From an uncultured Oscillospiraceae bacterium (lineage in GTDB: Bacteria > Bacillota > Clostridia > Oscillospirales > Oscillospiraceae), in the NCBI GenBank assembly GCA_947589545.1, contig CANQBA010000004.1:35957-99956 (forward strand): a stretch of 64,000 bases of DNA, in the 5' to 3' direction. The position numbers and the translations under genes are program-made. Each line of letters starts with the position of its first letter. Position 1 is the stretch's first letter. The notes under the pieces were generated by a model. That model did not search any database. It had not been told where the DNA came from and worked only from the letters and a program-made list of their open reading frames with translations. Below are positions 1 to 8,986 of the stretch, one piece after another.

Positions 1-170
1 TCTTCGCGTTGAAGGCCGCCCTTGTGACCTTCGGCTCCTTCCACTTCGGCACGGCCCTCCTCTACGTCCTTGGCAACGCGGTGTTCGTCCTCTTCGATAT
101 CGCCGTGACCCGCGCCGTGGCGTTTTACATGCAAAAGCTCCATCCCCGGCTCCGCAGGAGCGGGCGGTAG
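1..170 (+). CDS. C-terminal part of a membrane protein (5' end outside window)
   Basis: An open frame enters from the left edge (first full codon at position 3) and stops at TAG 168-170, giving the last 55 residues. They contain two hydrophobic stretches (around ALVTFGSFHFGTALLYVLG and AVFVLFDIAVTRAVAFYM) and a basic tail ending RLRRSGR, as expected for an inner-membrane protein with a cytoplasmic C-terminus. The Asn between the stretches and the short basic tail resemble ECF-transporter substrate-binding components, but too little is present to assign a family. It lies 38 bp upstream of yicC on the same strand. Confidence 0.5.
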   Translation, partial: FALKAALVTFGSFHFGTALLYVLGNAVFVLFDIAVTRAVAFYMQKLHPRLRRSGR

Positions 171-208
171 AAATATAATATTAAATATTAAGTGAGGAAT
201 AAACCGAC

Positions 209-1087
209 ATGATCAAAAGTATGACCGGCTACGGAAGCGCCAAGGGCGTCTCCGGAAAGCTGGGGATCACCGTGGAAGTGCGCAGTGTCAACAACCGCTT
301 TCTCGACTGCAACATCAAGCTGCCCCGCGTCTACACCTGCCTGGAGGACGCCATCAAGGCCCGCGTCCAGAGATCCATCTCCCGGGGCAAGGTGGATCTT
401 TACATCACCATCGACGCCTCCCAGGCCGACGACGTGGTCATAGAGGTCAACGAGCCCGTGGCGGACGCCTGTATGGCGGCGCTTAAGATTCTGTCCCAAA
501 AATACGGCGTCCCCAACGACGCCACCGCCCTGGGCCTTGCCCGGATGCAGGACGTGCTGACGGTGACCCGCGCGGAAGCCAATGTGGACAAGCTGGGCGC
601 GGACATCGACGCCATTCTCGCCGAAGCCCTGGCCGACTTCAACGCTATGCGCGCCCGGGAGGGGGAGAAGCTCTACGCCGACATCTCCGCCCGCGCCGGG
701 GAGATCGAACGGCTGGTGGGCCTTGCCGAGGAGCGCTCGCCCCGAACCGTGGAGGAGTACCGCCAGCGGCTGGAGGCGCGTCTGCGTGAGGTTTTGGAGT
801 CCAACGCCGTGGACGAGGCCCGCATCGTCACCGAGGCGGCCATCTTCGCGGATAAGACCGCCGTGGCGGAGGAGACGGTGCGTCTCAGAAGCCACCTGTC
901 CCAGCTGCGGGAGATGATCAAAAGCGACGAGCCCGTGGGCCGGAAGCTGGACTTCCTGGTGCAGGAATTCAACCGCGAGGCCAATACCATCGGCTCCAAG
1001 GGCAACGATGTGCAGATGGCCCGGATCGTGGTGGATCTGAAGTCGGAGATCGAAAAGATCCGCGAGCAGATCCAGAATGTGGAGTGA
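209..1087 (+). CDS. yicC: YicC/YloC family endoribonuclease
   Basis: The 292-residue product begins with [11 protein letters not shown], the hallmark N-terminus of the YicC/YloC family, and ends with the conserved DUF1732 tail ([13 protein letters not shown]). Length is normal for the family. Members are endoribonucleases; E. coli YicC is linked to small-RNA turnover. The start is supported by GTGAGG about 10 nt upstream. It heads a run with remA, gmk and rpoZ, a conserved Gram-positive order, and its stop overlaps a possible GTG of the next frame. A TATAAT-like box at 174-179 could be a -10, but no good -35 is visible. Confidence 0.95.
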   Translation: MIKSMTGYGSAKGVSGKLGITVEVRSVNNRFLDCNIKLPRVYTCLEDAIKARVQRSISRGKVDLYITIDASQADDVVIEVNEPVADACMAALKILSQKYGVPNDATALGLARMQDVLTVTRAEANVDKLGADIDAILAEALADFNAMRAREGEKLYADISARAGEIERLVGLAEERSPRTVEEYRQRLEARLREVLESNAVDEARIVTEAAIFADKTAVAEETVRLRSHLSQLREMIKSDEPVGRKLDFLVQEFNREANTIGSKGNDVQMARIVVDLKSEIEKIREQIQNVE

Positions 1088-1092
1088 CCGCC

Positions 1093-1374
1093 ATGCGCTT
1101 AGTCAACATCGGTTTTGGCAATATGATCTCGGTGAACAGGATGATCGCCGTGGTCAGCCCCGATTCGGCCCCCATCAAGAGGATCATATCCGACGCGCGG
1201 GATCGGGGGATGCTGATCGACGCCACCTACGGGCGCCGCACACGCGCCGTCATCATCTGTGACAGCGGCCATACGGTGCTCTCGGCCCTCCAGCCCGAGA
1301 CGGTATCGGCGCGGATGGCCGGAAAGCCCGACAGGGACGACCCGGAGGAAGAGGAGGAGATGGGGGATGCGTGA
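1093..1374 (+). CDS. remA: RemA family DNA-binding regulator (DUF370)
   Basis: A 93-residue protein starting [16 protein letters not shown], with the highly conserved block [17 protein letters not shown] and the GRRTRAVII segment of RemA. In Bacillus subtilis RemA is a DNA-binding activator of matrix and osmoprotection genes; in Clostridia the target set is largely unknown. The ATG at 1093 fits family alignments better than the GTG at 1084, which would overlap the yicC stop. The acidic tail (DPEEEEE) is variable in the family. The 3' end overlaps gmk by 8 nt, so translation is probably coupled. Confidence 0.93.
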   Translation: MRLVNIGFGNMISVNRMIAVVSPDSAPIKRIISDARDRGMLIDATYGRRTRAVIICDSGHTVLSALQPETVSARMAGKPDRDDPEEEEEMGDA

Positions 1375-1924
1375 AAAGGGGAGAGTGTTCATTGTCTCCG
1401 GCCCCTCCGGCTGCGGCAAGAGCACCGTTTTGAAAGAGGTCTTCAGGCACTACAAAAATTACCATTTCTCCGTCTCCGCCACCACCCGCGCCCCCCGGCC
1501 CGGGGAGCGGGACGGCGTGGAATACTACTTCATCACCGAGGAAAAGTTCGACGAGATGGTGGAGAACGGGGAATTTTTAGAGCACGCCCGCTATGCCCAC
1601 TGCTCCTACGGCACCCCCCGGGGCCCGGTGGAGGCGAAGCTTCGGGAGGGGGTGGACGTCTTTATGGACATCGAGGTTCAGGGCGCCCGCGCCGTCAAGG
1701 CCGCCATGCCGGAGGCCGTCTCCATCTTCATCGCACCCCCCAGCCTCCAGGTGCTGGAGGAGCGCCTGCGCGGCCGCGCCACCGACAGCGAGGAGGTCAT
1801 ACGCCTCCGCCTGGAGACGGCCAGAGTCGAGCTTACCCAAGCTCCCCATTACGACCATATCGTGGTCAACGACGACTATATACGAGCCGCCGGGGAGATA
1901 CTGGATATCATAAACAACGCGTAA
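1367..1924 (+). CDS. gmk: Guanylate kinase
   Basis: A 185-residue enzyme converting GMP to GDP with ATP. The P-loop is near the N-terminus ([11 protein letters not shown]), followed by the GMP-binding region ([19 protein letters not shown]) and the conserved [11 protein letters not shown] segment. The ATG at 1367 ([12 protein letters not shown]) is chosen because a longer upstream reading would add a non-homologous leader; it overlaps the remA end. Gene order yicC-remA-gmk-rpoZ-priA is standard in Gram-positive bacteria. Confidence 0.96.
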   Translation: MREKGRVFIVSGPSGCGKSTVLKEVFRHYKNYHFSVSATTRAPRPGERDGVEYYFITEEKFDEMVENGEFLEHARYAHCSYGTPRGPVEAKLREGVDVFMDIEVQGARAVKAAMPEAVSIFIAPPSLQVLEERLRGRATDSEEVIRLRLETARVELTQAPHYDHIVVNDDYIRAAGEILDIINNA

Positions 1925-1944
1925 TACGAAAGGAAGTCTTTATC

Positions 1945-2139
1945 ATGATGCTTTATCCCACTATGCCCGAGCTTCTGTCCCACACCGGCGGCAGCCGCTA
2001 TCTTTTAGTGAACCTGATCGCCCAGCGGGCCCGCGCCATTGCCGTGGACGCCGAGACCCACGGCGTCATCCTGGATGACAAGCCCGTCTCCATGGCCATC
2101 GACGAGATCGCCGACGGCAAGATCAACGCCACGGTCTGA
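1945..2139 (+). CDS. rpoZ: RNA polymerase omega subunit
   Basis: A 64-residue protein with the omega core: YLLVNLIAQRARAIA followed by KPVSMAIDEIADGKI. Omega assists assembly of the beta-prime subunit. It sits between gmk and priA as in most Firmicutes. The start is either of two adjacent ATG codons (1945 or 1948), preceded by AAAGGAAG. The N-terminus is slightly longer than the minimal omega. Confidence 0.93.
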   Translation: MMLYPTMPELLSHTGGSRYLLVNLIAQRARAIAVDAETHGVILDDKPVSMAIDEIADGKINATV

Positions 2140-2159
2140 CGCGCCCCGGAGGCCGGACG

Positions 2160-4403
2160 ATGGCGATGAAAATTGCGAAAATAGCCGTCTCGGCGGCGGT
2201 ATATTCCATCGACCGGCCCTACTCCTATCTTGTGCCGGCGCGGCTGGAGGACAAGCTTCTCCCCGGCGTGCGGGTCACCGTCCCCTTCGGGAAGGGGAAC
2301 CGCCGCAGTGAGGGTGTCGTCCTGTCCGTGGCCGGCGAGACTGAGCGGGACAAGCTCAAGCAGGTGGAGGAGGTACTGGATCCCGAGCCGGTGTTTACCC
2401 CGGAGCAGCTTCGGCTGGCCCTGTGGATGCGGGAGCGGTTTTTCTGCACCTTCTACGAGGCCGCCAGGGCCATGCTCCCCGCCGGGATGTGGTTTTCCTC
2501 CGGCAAACGCCAGGTGGGGGACAAGCAGCAGAAATTCGCCCGCCTTTCCATCGACGCGGAGGACGCCGCCGAGCTTGCCCGCCATAAGCACATGGCCGCG
2601 CCCCGGCAGGAGGATATTTTGAATTTCCTCTCCGACGTGGGGGAGGCCGCCGTCACCGACGTTCTGGAATTCACCCACGCCACCGCCACGTCCCTCACCG
2701 CCCTTGAAAAGCAGGGCGCCGTGGAGACATTCTTCCGGGAGGTGTACCGCCGCCCGGTGAGGGCCTCCTTTGAGGAGCCCGGCCCTTTGACGCTGACGGA
2801 GGAGCAGACCCGCGCCTTTGAGGGCCTTAACGCCCTGATGGCCTCCGGGAAGGCCGCCGCGGCGCTTTTATACGGCGTCACGGGCAGCGGCAAGACCAGC
2901 GTCTATATCCGCCTGGTGCAGGAGGCCCTGCGGCGCGGCCGGACGGCCCTCGTCATGGTGCCGGAGATCGCGCTGACGCCCCAGCTCGTGGAGATCTTCT
3001 CCAGCCGCTTCGGCGACGATATCGCCGTTCTGCACTCCTCCCTGACCATGGGGGAGCGGTACGACGAGTGGAAGCGCATCCGCAAGGGCAAGGTGCGGGT
3101 AGTCATCGGCACCCGCTCCGCCGTTTTCGCGCCCCTGGAAAATCTGGGGCTGATCGTCATCGACGAGGAGCAGGAGCACACCTACAAGTCCGAAAACGCC
3201 CCCCGCTATCACGCCCGGGACGTGGCCAAGTATAGATGCGTCCGGGATAACGCCCTTCTGCTTCTGGGCTCCGCCACCCCCTCCGTGGAATCCATGTACG
3301 CCGCAAGGACGGGGAAGTATCACCTCTTTACCCTGGAAAACCGCTACAACGCCCACCCCTTGCCCCAGGTGCTCATCGCGGACATGCGCCAGGAGCTGCG
3401 GGACGGCAACGGCGGGGCGGTCAGCGCTCTTTTGCGCCGGGAGCTTGCCCGCAACATCGAAAACGGCGAGCAGAGCATCCTGTTCCTGAACCGCCGGGGC
3501 GCCTCCGGCCTTGTGATGTGCGGCGAGTGCGGCTACACCTTTGAATGTAAGAACTGCTCCGTCTCCCTGACCCACCACTCCGTGGGCAAGAGGCTCCGCT
3601 GTCACTACTGCGGCTGGTCGGAGCCGGTGCCGGATTCGTGCCCCGCCTGCGGCGGCAAGCTCAAATTTGTGGGCGTGGGGACGCAAAAGCTGGAGGAGGA
3701 GCTCCACGAGCTTTTCCCCGGCGTGGGGATCATCCGCATGGACACCGACACCGTGGCCCGCGCCGGCTCCCATCAGAAGCTTCTCAGCCGCTTCCGGGAG
3801 CAGAATATCCCCATCCTCCTGGGCACGCAGATGGTCACCAAGGGCCTGGACTTCGCCAACGTCACCCTGGCCGCCGTCATCTCCGCCGACCAGTCCCTGT
3901 ACGCCGGGGACTTCCGGGCCCATGAGAGGACGTTTTCCCTGATCACCCAGGTGGTGGGGCGCTCCGGCAGGGGGGACAAGTCCGGGCGCGCCATCCTGCA
4001 GACCCTGACGCCGGAGAATTTCGTCCTGAAGCTGGCGGCCCGGCAGGATTACACGGGCTTTTACGAGCAGGAGATCGCCGTCCGCGCCCTTCAGAAGGTA
4101 CCGCCCATCCGGGATCAGATGACCGTCACCGTCACCGGCCTTGACGAGGGCATGGTTCTCCGGGGCTGTATCACCCTGTCCCAACGGCTCAAAAGCCTGG
4201 CGGGCAAGGACGAGCTCACCGTTCTGGGCCCTGCCCCCGCCGGCGTCGCCAAGGTCAACAACCGTTTCCGCTACAAGCTCACCCTCCAGCTGGAGAACAA
4301 CCGGCGCGCGCGGGATCTTGTCAGCGGCGTCATCCGTGAATTTTCCGCGGACAGCCAGTGGCGCAGACTCACCGCCTTCGCCGACGCCGATCCGCTGGAC
4401 TGA
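2160..4403 (+). CDS. priA: Primosomal protein N' (replication restart helicase)
   Basis: A 747-residue superfamily 2 helicase that reloads the replisome at stalled forks. Visible in order: the N-terminal 3'-DNA-binding domain (IAVSAAVYSIDRPYSYLVP), Walker A at about residue 240 (GVTGSGKTSVY), the DEEQEHTYKSENAPRYH helicase box, and the zinc-binding cysteine pairs CGECGYTFECKNC and CHYCG...CPACGG near residues 450-500. A conserved segment GTQMVTKGLDF follows. Length is typical for Firmicutes. Starts at 2160 and 2166 are both possible. Confidence 0.96.
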   Translation: MAMKIAKIAVSAAVYSIDRPYSYLVPARLEDKLLPGVRVTVPFGKGNRRSEGVVLSVAGETERDKLKQVEEVLDPEPVFTPEQLRLALWMRERFFCTFYEAARAMLPAGMWFSSGKRQVGDKQQKFARLSIDAEDAAELARHKHMAAPRQEDILNFLSDVGEAAVTDVLEFTHATATSLTALEKQGAVETFFREVYRRPVRASFEEPGPLTLTEEQTRAFEGLNALMASGKAAAALLYGVTGSGKTSVYIRLVQEALRRGRTALVMVPEIALTPQLVEIFSSRFGDDIAVLHSSLTMGERYDEWKRIRKGKVRVVIGTRSAVFAPLENLGLIVIDEEQEHTYKSENAPRYHARDVAKYRCVRDNALLLLGSATPSVESMYAARTGKYHLFTLENRYNAHPLPQVLIADMRQELRDGNGGAVSALLRRELARNIENGEQSILFLNRRGASGLVMCGECGYTFECKNCSVSLTHHSVGKRLRCHYCGWSEPVPDSCPACGGKLKFVGVGTQKLEEELHELFPGVGIIRMDTDTVARAGSHQKLLSRFREQNIPILLGTQMVTKGLDFANVTLAAVISADQSLYAGDFRAHERTFSLITQVVGRSGRGDKSGRAILQTLTPENFVLKLAARQDYTGFYEQEIAVRALQKVPPIRDQMTVTVTGLDEGMVLRGCITLSQRLKSLAGKDELTVLGPAPAGVAKVNNRFRYKLTLQLENNRRARDLVSGVIREFSADSQWRRLTAFADADPLD

Positions 4404-4437
4404 TATTTTTACATCGCAAGGGAGAGAAAAACGCTTT

Positions 4438-4947
4438 ATGGCCATGAGGAACATCCGTGAGGACGGCGACGCCATTCTTTTGAAGCACAGCCGCCCCGTG
4501 ACAGATTTCAACAGACGGCTCCACACCCTTTTAGACGACATGCGCGAGACGCTTTTGGCCGCCGACGGCGTGGGCCTGGCCGCGCCCCAGGTGGGGATCC
4601 TCCGCCGCGCCGTCATCGTCATGGACACAAACCGGGAGGAGCTGTCGCCGGAGGAGCAGATCATCGAGCTCGTCAACCCCCAGATCGTCTCCGCCGACGG
4701 GGAGCAGACGGGGCAGGAGGGGTGCCTCTCCGTCCCCGGCGTCTACGGCATCGTCACCCGTCCGGAGCACGTGGTGGTCAAGGCCCAGGACCGGTTCGGC
4801 AAGCCCTTCACCGTGGAGGGGACGGGCCTCACTGCCCGGTGCTTCTGCCACGAGCTGGATCATCTGGACGGGCACCTTTTCACCGAGATCGCCCAGCGCA
4901 TCCTGACGCCGGAGGAGCTGGAGGAAATGAACGGGGAGCAGGAATGA
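4438..4947 (+). CDS. def: Peptide deformylase
   Basis: A 169-residue metalloenzyme removing the formyl group from nascent proteins. All three family motifs are present: GVGLAAPQVG, EGCLSVPG and HELDHLDG (metal-binding His-Glu-x-x-His). The residue before the third motif is Cys (CHELDH), where Gln is commonest. The start ATG GCC ATG at 4438 follows a purine-rich GGGAGAG site. The 3' end overlaps fmt by 4 nt (ATGA), which couples formylation and deformylation genes. Confidence 0.96.
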   Translation: MAMRNIREDGDAILLKHSRPVTDFNRRLHTLLDDMRETLLAADGVGLAAPQVGILRRAVIVMDTNREELSPEEQIIELVNPQIVSADGEQTGQEGCLSVPGVYGIVTRPEHVVVKAQDRFGKPFTVEGTGLTARCFCHELDHLDGHLFTEIAQRILTPEELEEMNGEQE

Positions 4948-5858
4948 GAGTATTTTTCATGGGGACGCCGGACTTCGCCGCCTGTTCACTGAAAGCGCTG
5001 CTGGAGGCGAATTTTGAGGTGGTGGGCGTCTTTACCCAGCCGGACAAGCCCGTGGGGCGAAAGCAGCTTCTGGAGGCCCCGCCTGTCAAAAAACTGGCTC
5101 TGGCCCACGGCCTGCCTGTCTATCAGCCCCGGAAGCTGCGGGACGGCGCCGCCGCGAGGCTTATCCGGGACGCCGCCCCCGAAGCGCTGGCCGTGGCGGC
5201 CTACGGGCGGATCCTGCCTGCCGATATCCTGTCCATCCCGCCCCTGGGGTGCGTCAATATCCACGGCTCCCTGCTGCCCAAATACCGGGGCGCCGCGCCC
5301 ATCCAGTGGGCGGTGATCAACGGGGAGCGGGAGACGGGCGTTACGGCCCAGTATATGGCCGAGGCCCTGGACGCGGGGGACATCATCGACACCCGCAAGA
5401 CCGCCATCCTCCCCGGCGAGACGGCGGGGGAGCTCTTTGAACGTCTGGCCCCCATGGGGGCGGAGCTTCTTGTGGACGTCCTGCGCCATATGGAAAACGG
5501 CACGGCCCGGAGAACGCCCCAGATAGAGGCGGAGGCCACCTTCGCCCCGCCCCTGACACGGGAGATGGCCGCCCTGGACTTTACCCTTCCCGGCCGCCTG
5601 GTGGTCAGCAAGATCCGCGGCCTCGACCCTTGGCCCGTGGCCACGGCGGAGATCGGGGGGGAGAAATTCAAGATCTTCAAGGCCTTTAACACCGAAAAGA
5701 ACGTCACCGCCGCCCCCGGCACGGTGCTTTCCGCCGGGAAGGCGGGCATCGAGATCGCCGCTGCCGACGGCTCCGTCACCGTCACCCAGCTCCAGGCCCC
5801 CGGCGGGAAACGGATGGCGGCGGCGGACTATCTGCGGGGACATCCGCTATGCCTGTGA
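4944..5858 (+). CDS. fmt: Methionyl-tRNA formyltransferase
   Basis: A 304-residue enzyme that formylates initiator Met-tRNA. It has the N-terminal formyltransferase fold (MRVFFMGTPDFAACSL), the folate/catalytic segment HGSLLPKYRGAAPIQWAV with the conserved Asn just before it, and GVTAQYMAEALDAGDI. The C-terminal OB-like domain covers about residues 205-304. The start at 4944 overlaps the def stop (ATGA) and the 3' end overlaps rsmB by 10 nt. Confidence 0.96.
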   Translation: MRVFFMGTPDFAACSLKALLEANFEVVGVFTQPDKPVGRKQLLEAPPVKKLALAHGLPVYQPRKLRDGAAARLIRDAAPEALAVAAYGRILPADILSIPPLGCVNIHGSLLPKYRGAAPIQWAVINGERETGVTAQYMAEALDAGDIIDTRKTAILPGETAGELFERLAPMGAELLVDVLRHMENGTARRTPQIEAEATFAPPLTREMAALDFTLPGRLVVSKIRGLDPWPVATAEIGGEKFKIFKAFNTEKNVTAAPGTVLSAGKAGIEIAAADGSVTVTQLQAPGGKRMAAADYLRGHPLCL

Positions 5859-7162
5859 ACGCCCGCAAGGCCGCCTATCTGGCGCTGACGGCCACCCGTA
5901 AACGCGGCGCGAGGCCGGAGATGGTGCTTTCCACCGGACCGGACAGCGACCCCAGGGAGCGCGCGCTGGCCCAGAATATCGTTACCGGCGTCCTGCAAAA
6001 CGCCTTTTTGCTGGACTACGCCCTGCTCCGATACACCGGCCGGGATCCCGGCGGCCTCCAGCCGGAGGTCAGGGACATCCTGCGGCTCTCCGTCTATCAG
6101 CTCCTCTTTCTGAACCGGGTGCCCGCCCACGCCGCCGTCAACCAGGGCGTGGAGCTGGCCAGGGAATTTACCCCCCGGGCGGCGGGGCTGGTGAACGCCC
6201 TTCTGCGCCGGGTATCCGCCCACGCCGGCGTTCTCCCCCAGGTGGAGGCCCCCACAACCGAGGAGGCCCTCTCCCTGCGCTGGAGCCACCCCCTTTGGCT
6301 GGTACGGGAGCTGACGGCGCTGTACGGCCCGGAGAAAACGGAGCGGATGCTGGCCGCCGACAACGAGCCGTCCCCCCTGACCGCCCAGGTGAACACCTTA
6401 AAGACCTCCGCCGGCGAGCTTCGGAGGGCCCTGGAGCGCCGGGGGATCGGCGTTTCCGACTGCCCCTACTTTTCCGACGCGCTGTACCTGACGGGTACCG
6501 GGGCGCTGGAGGAATTGGAGGAATTTCAGCGGGGCCTCTTCTATATCCAGGACGCGGCGGCCCGGTTCGCCGTCCTGGCCTCCGGGGTAAAGCCGGGGGA
6601 GACGGTGCTGGATCTGTGCGCCGCTCCGGGCGGCAAATCCTTCGCCGCCGCCATCCAGATGGAGAACCGGGGCGATCTGCGCGCTTTCGATATCCACGAA
6701 AAGAAGGCCGGCCTGGTGGCCCGGGGCGCCGCGCGCCTGGGGTTCGACATGATCAGGACCGCCGCCGGGGATGCCTCCCGGTTCGACCCGGCGCTGGAGG
6801 CTGTCGCCGACGCCGTCCTTTGCGACGTGCCCTGCTCGGGCTTTGGCGTCATCCGCAAAAAGCCGGAGATCCGCTATAAGGATCCGGCGGAGCTGGAGCG
6901 GCTGCCCGGGATACAGCTGAATATCCTCAAAAACGCCTGCCGGTACGTAAAGCCCGGCGGCAGGCTGGTCTACTCCACCTGCACCGTTTTGAAACGGGAG
7001 AACGAGGACGTGATCCGGGCATTTTTAGAGGAAAACGACGGCTTTGAGCCGGTGAGCTTTTCCCTTCCCGCCCCCTTCGCGGGCCAAAGGGAGGGTACGG
7101 TGATCCTGCCCGGTCAGGGCGGAACGGATGGATTTTTTATATGTGTTCTGCGGAAAAAATGA
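5849..7162 (+). CDS. rsmB: 16S rRNA (cytosine-5) methyltransferase RsmB
   Basis: A 437-residue RsmB/Sun protein. The N-terminal NusB-like RNA-binding domain covers about residues 1-140. The SAM-dependent methyltransferase domain has motif I LDLCAAPGGKS and the two cysteine motifs DVPCSGFG and YSTCT that give the m5C catalytic pair. It methylates 16S rRNA at the position equivalent to C967. It overlaps both neighbours (10 nt with fmt, 4-22 nt with rlmN), so it is part of a translationally coupled run. Confidence 0.95.
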   Translation: MPVNARKAAYLALTATRKRGARPEMVLSTGPDSDPRERALAQNIVTGVLQNAFLLDYALLRYTGRDPGGLQPEVRDILRLSVYQLLFLNRVPAHAAVNQGVELAREFTPRAAGLVNALLRRVSAHAGVLPQVEAPTTEEALSLRWSHPLWLVRELTALYGPEKTERMLAADNEPSPLTAQVNTLKTSAGELRRALERRGIGVSDCPYFSDALYLTGTGALEELEEFQRGLFYIQDAAARFAVLASGVKPGETVLDLCAAPGGKSFAAAIQMENRGDLRAFDIHEKKAGLVARGAARLGFDMIRTAAGDASRFDPALEAVADAVLCDVPCSGFGVIRKKPEIRYKDPAELERLPGIQLNILKNACRYVKPGGRLVYSTCTVLKRENEDVIRAFLEENDGFEPVSFSLPAPFAGQREGTVILPGQGGTDGFFICVLRKK

Positions 7163-8202
7163 CAGAAAAATCAGCCCTTCCCGATATAAAATCAATGCTG
7201 CCGGACGAGCTCTCCGCCGCCCTGGCGGCCCTGGGGGAGCCGCCCTTTCGGGCAAAGCAGATCTTTAAATGGCTGAATACGCCGGTGTCCTCTTTTGAGG
7301 AAATGACCAATCTCCCCAAGGCCCTGCGGGAGAAGCTGAGCGAGCGCTTCACTCTCTACGCCCCCCTGGCGGAGCGCAAGCTGGTGTCCCGGCTGGACGG
7401 CACCGTCAAATACCTCTGGCGCCTCTATGACGGCAACCATGTGGAGAGCGTCGTCATGCGCTATGAGCACGGCAACACCGTCTGCGTGTCCTCGGAGGTG
7501 GGCTGTCCCATGGGATGCGCGTTCTGCGCCTCCACCATCGGGGGAAAGGTGCGGGTGCTCGGCGCCTCGGAGATCCTGGATCAGGTGCTTTACGCCCAGG
7601 CCGATTCCGGCCTTCGGATCTCCAACATCGTCCTCATGGGGATCGGGGAGCCGCTGGACAATTTCGACAACGTGATTCGGTTCCTGCGGCTGGTCAACGA
7701 CCCGGCCGGCATGAACATCGGTATGCGCCATATCTCCCTGTCCACCTGCGGGATCGTTGAAAAGATTGACAAATTGGCCGGTTTGGGGTTACAATTGACC
7801 TTATCGGTATCGCTCCACGCCCCGGACGACGAGACGCGCTCCCGGATCATGCCGGTGAACAGGGCCTGCGGCGTGGATACGCTGTTGGCGGCCTGCGGGC
7901 GCTATTTCGAAAAGACGGGCAGACGGATCTCCTTTGAGTACGCCATGATCCGGGATCTCAACGACACGCCCTTCCACGCCGCCCTTTTGGCGGAGAAGCT
8001 GGCGGGCACCGGATCGCACGTGAACCTGATCCCCCTGAACGAGGTGCCGGAGAGCAAGCTCCGCCCCAGCACCCCGGAGACCATGAGGCGCTTTATCAAG
8101 ACTTTGGAGCGGAAAAATATCAACGTCACCGTCCGGCGGAAGCTGGGGCCGGACATCGAGGCGAGCTGCGGACAGCTTCGCCGTGAAAGAGAGAAGAAAT
8201 GA
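7141..8202 (+). CDS. rlmN: Dual-specificity RNA methyltransferase RlmN (radical SAM)
   Basis: About 350 residues. The radical-SAM cluster motif is CPMGCAFC (CxxxCxxC), followed by GIGEPLDNFDNV and the conserved late Cys region near GPDIEASCGQL. It makes C2-methyladenosine in 23S rRNA (A2503) and some tRNAs. Two starts are possible: ATG 7141, which overlaps rsmB by 22 nt, or ATG 7159, which makes a 4-nt ATGA overlap and gives MTEKSALPDIKSM. The second fits coupling better, and no strong ribosome site separates them. Confidence 0.95.
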   Translation: MCSAEKMTEKSALPDIKSMLPDELSAALAALGEPPFRAKQIFKWLNTPVSSFEEMTNLPKALREKLSERFTLYAPLAERKLVSRLDGTVKYLWRLYDGNHVESVVMRYEHGNTVCVSSEVGCPMGCAFCASTIGGKVRVLGASEILDQVLYAQADSGLRISNIVLMGIGEPLDNFDNVIRFLRLVNDPAGMNIGMRHISLSTCGIVEKIDKLAGLGLQLTLSVSLHAPDDETRSRIMPVNRACGVDTLLAACGRYFEKTGRRISFEYAMIRDLNDTPFHAALLAEKLAGTGSHVNLIPLNEVPESKLRPSTPETMRRFIKTLERKNINVTVRRKLGPDIEASCGQLRREREKK

Positions 8203-8211
8203 GGTGAGTCC

Positions 8212-8946
8212 ATGGACTCCTGCGCCATTACGGACAAGGGCTGTGTGAGAAAAGGGAATCAGGACGCCTGCTACGTCCACCTGGACGACCAAAATGAGAC
8301 GGCGCTGGTGCTGGTGTGCGACGGCATGGGCGGGCACAACGCCGGCAACGTGGCCAGCTCCCTGGCGGCCACGGTCTTCGCCGGGGAGGTCAGGGACGGC
8401 CTTGCCAACGCCAGAGTCACCGGGGAGATCCGCGTCCTGATGAAGGACGCCCTGCGCGCCGCCAACGCGGCGGTGTATGGGCTGGGGGAGACGGAACCCA
8501 GCTGCCGCGGGATGGGCACCACACTGGTGGCCGCCGCGGTACTGGGGAAGGAGGCCGCCTTTCTCAACGTGGGCGACAGCAGAGCCTACCACATGTCCGG
8601 CGGCGTCCTGCGCCAGGTCACCCGGGATCACTCGGTGGTGGAGGATATGATCGCGCGGGGCGAGATCACCCGGGAGCAGTCCCGGACGCACCCCCGGAAG
8701 AATCTGATCACCCGGGCCGTGGGCACCGCCAAAAGCGTGGAGGCGGATTTCTTCACCATGACTCTCCGGGAGGGGGATCGGCTGCTTTTGTGCTCGGACG
8801 GCCTTTCCAACGTCCTGGAGGACAGCGAGATCGCCGAGGCCCTGAACTTCACCCGGGATGTGGATACCGCCTGCCGGCTTCTTTTGCGGATGGCGCTGGA
8901 TCGGGGCGCGCCGGACAACGTGACCGTGGCGGCCCTGAGCATATGA
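8212..8946 (+). CDS. stp: PP2C-type Ser/Thr protein phosphatase
   Basis: A 244-residue PPM phosphatase with the metal-binding motifs RKGNQDA, VCDGMGGHNAG, GDSRAY, SDGLSN and DNVTV in the usual order. It dephosphorylates targets of the PASTA kinase encoded immediately downstream. The start ATG at 8212 follows GAGGTGAG. The position between rlmN and the kinase is conserved in Firmicutes (prpC/stp-prkC). Confidence 0.95.
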   Translation: MDSCAITDKGCVRKGNQDACYVHLDDQNETALVLVCDGMGGHNAGNVASSLAATVFAGEVRDGLANARVTGEIRVLMKDALRAANAAVYGLGETEPSCRGMGTTLVAAAVLGKEAAFLNVGDSRAYHMSGGVLRQVTRDHSVVEDMIARGEITREQSRTHPRKNLITRAVGTAKSVEADFFTMTLREGDRLLLCSDGLSNVLEDSEIAEALNFTRDVDTACRLLLRMALDRGAPDNVTVAALSI

Positions 8947-8986
8947 CCGACTTCAGTTTACGCGCGCGGCGCGGGGAGGTTCCTTT

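Noticed and set aside
2868..4676. 602-residue minus-strand open frame opposite priA and def
   Set aside because: It is the complement of well-supported priA and def, has no family match or ribosome site, and reflects high-GC codon bias.
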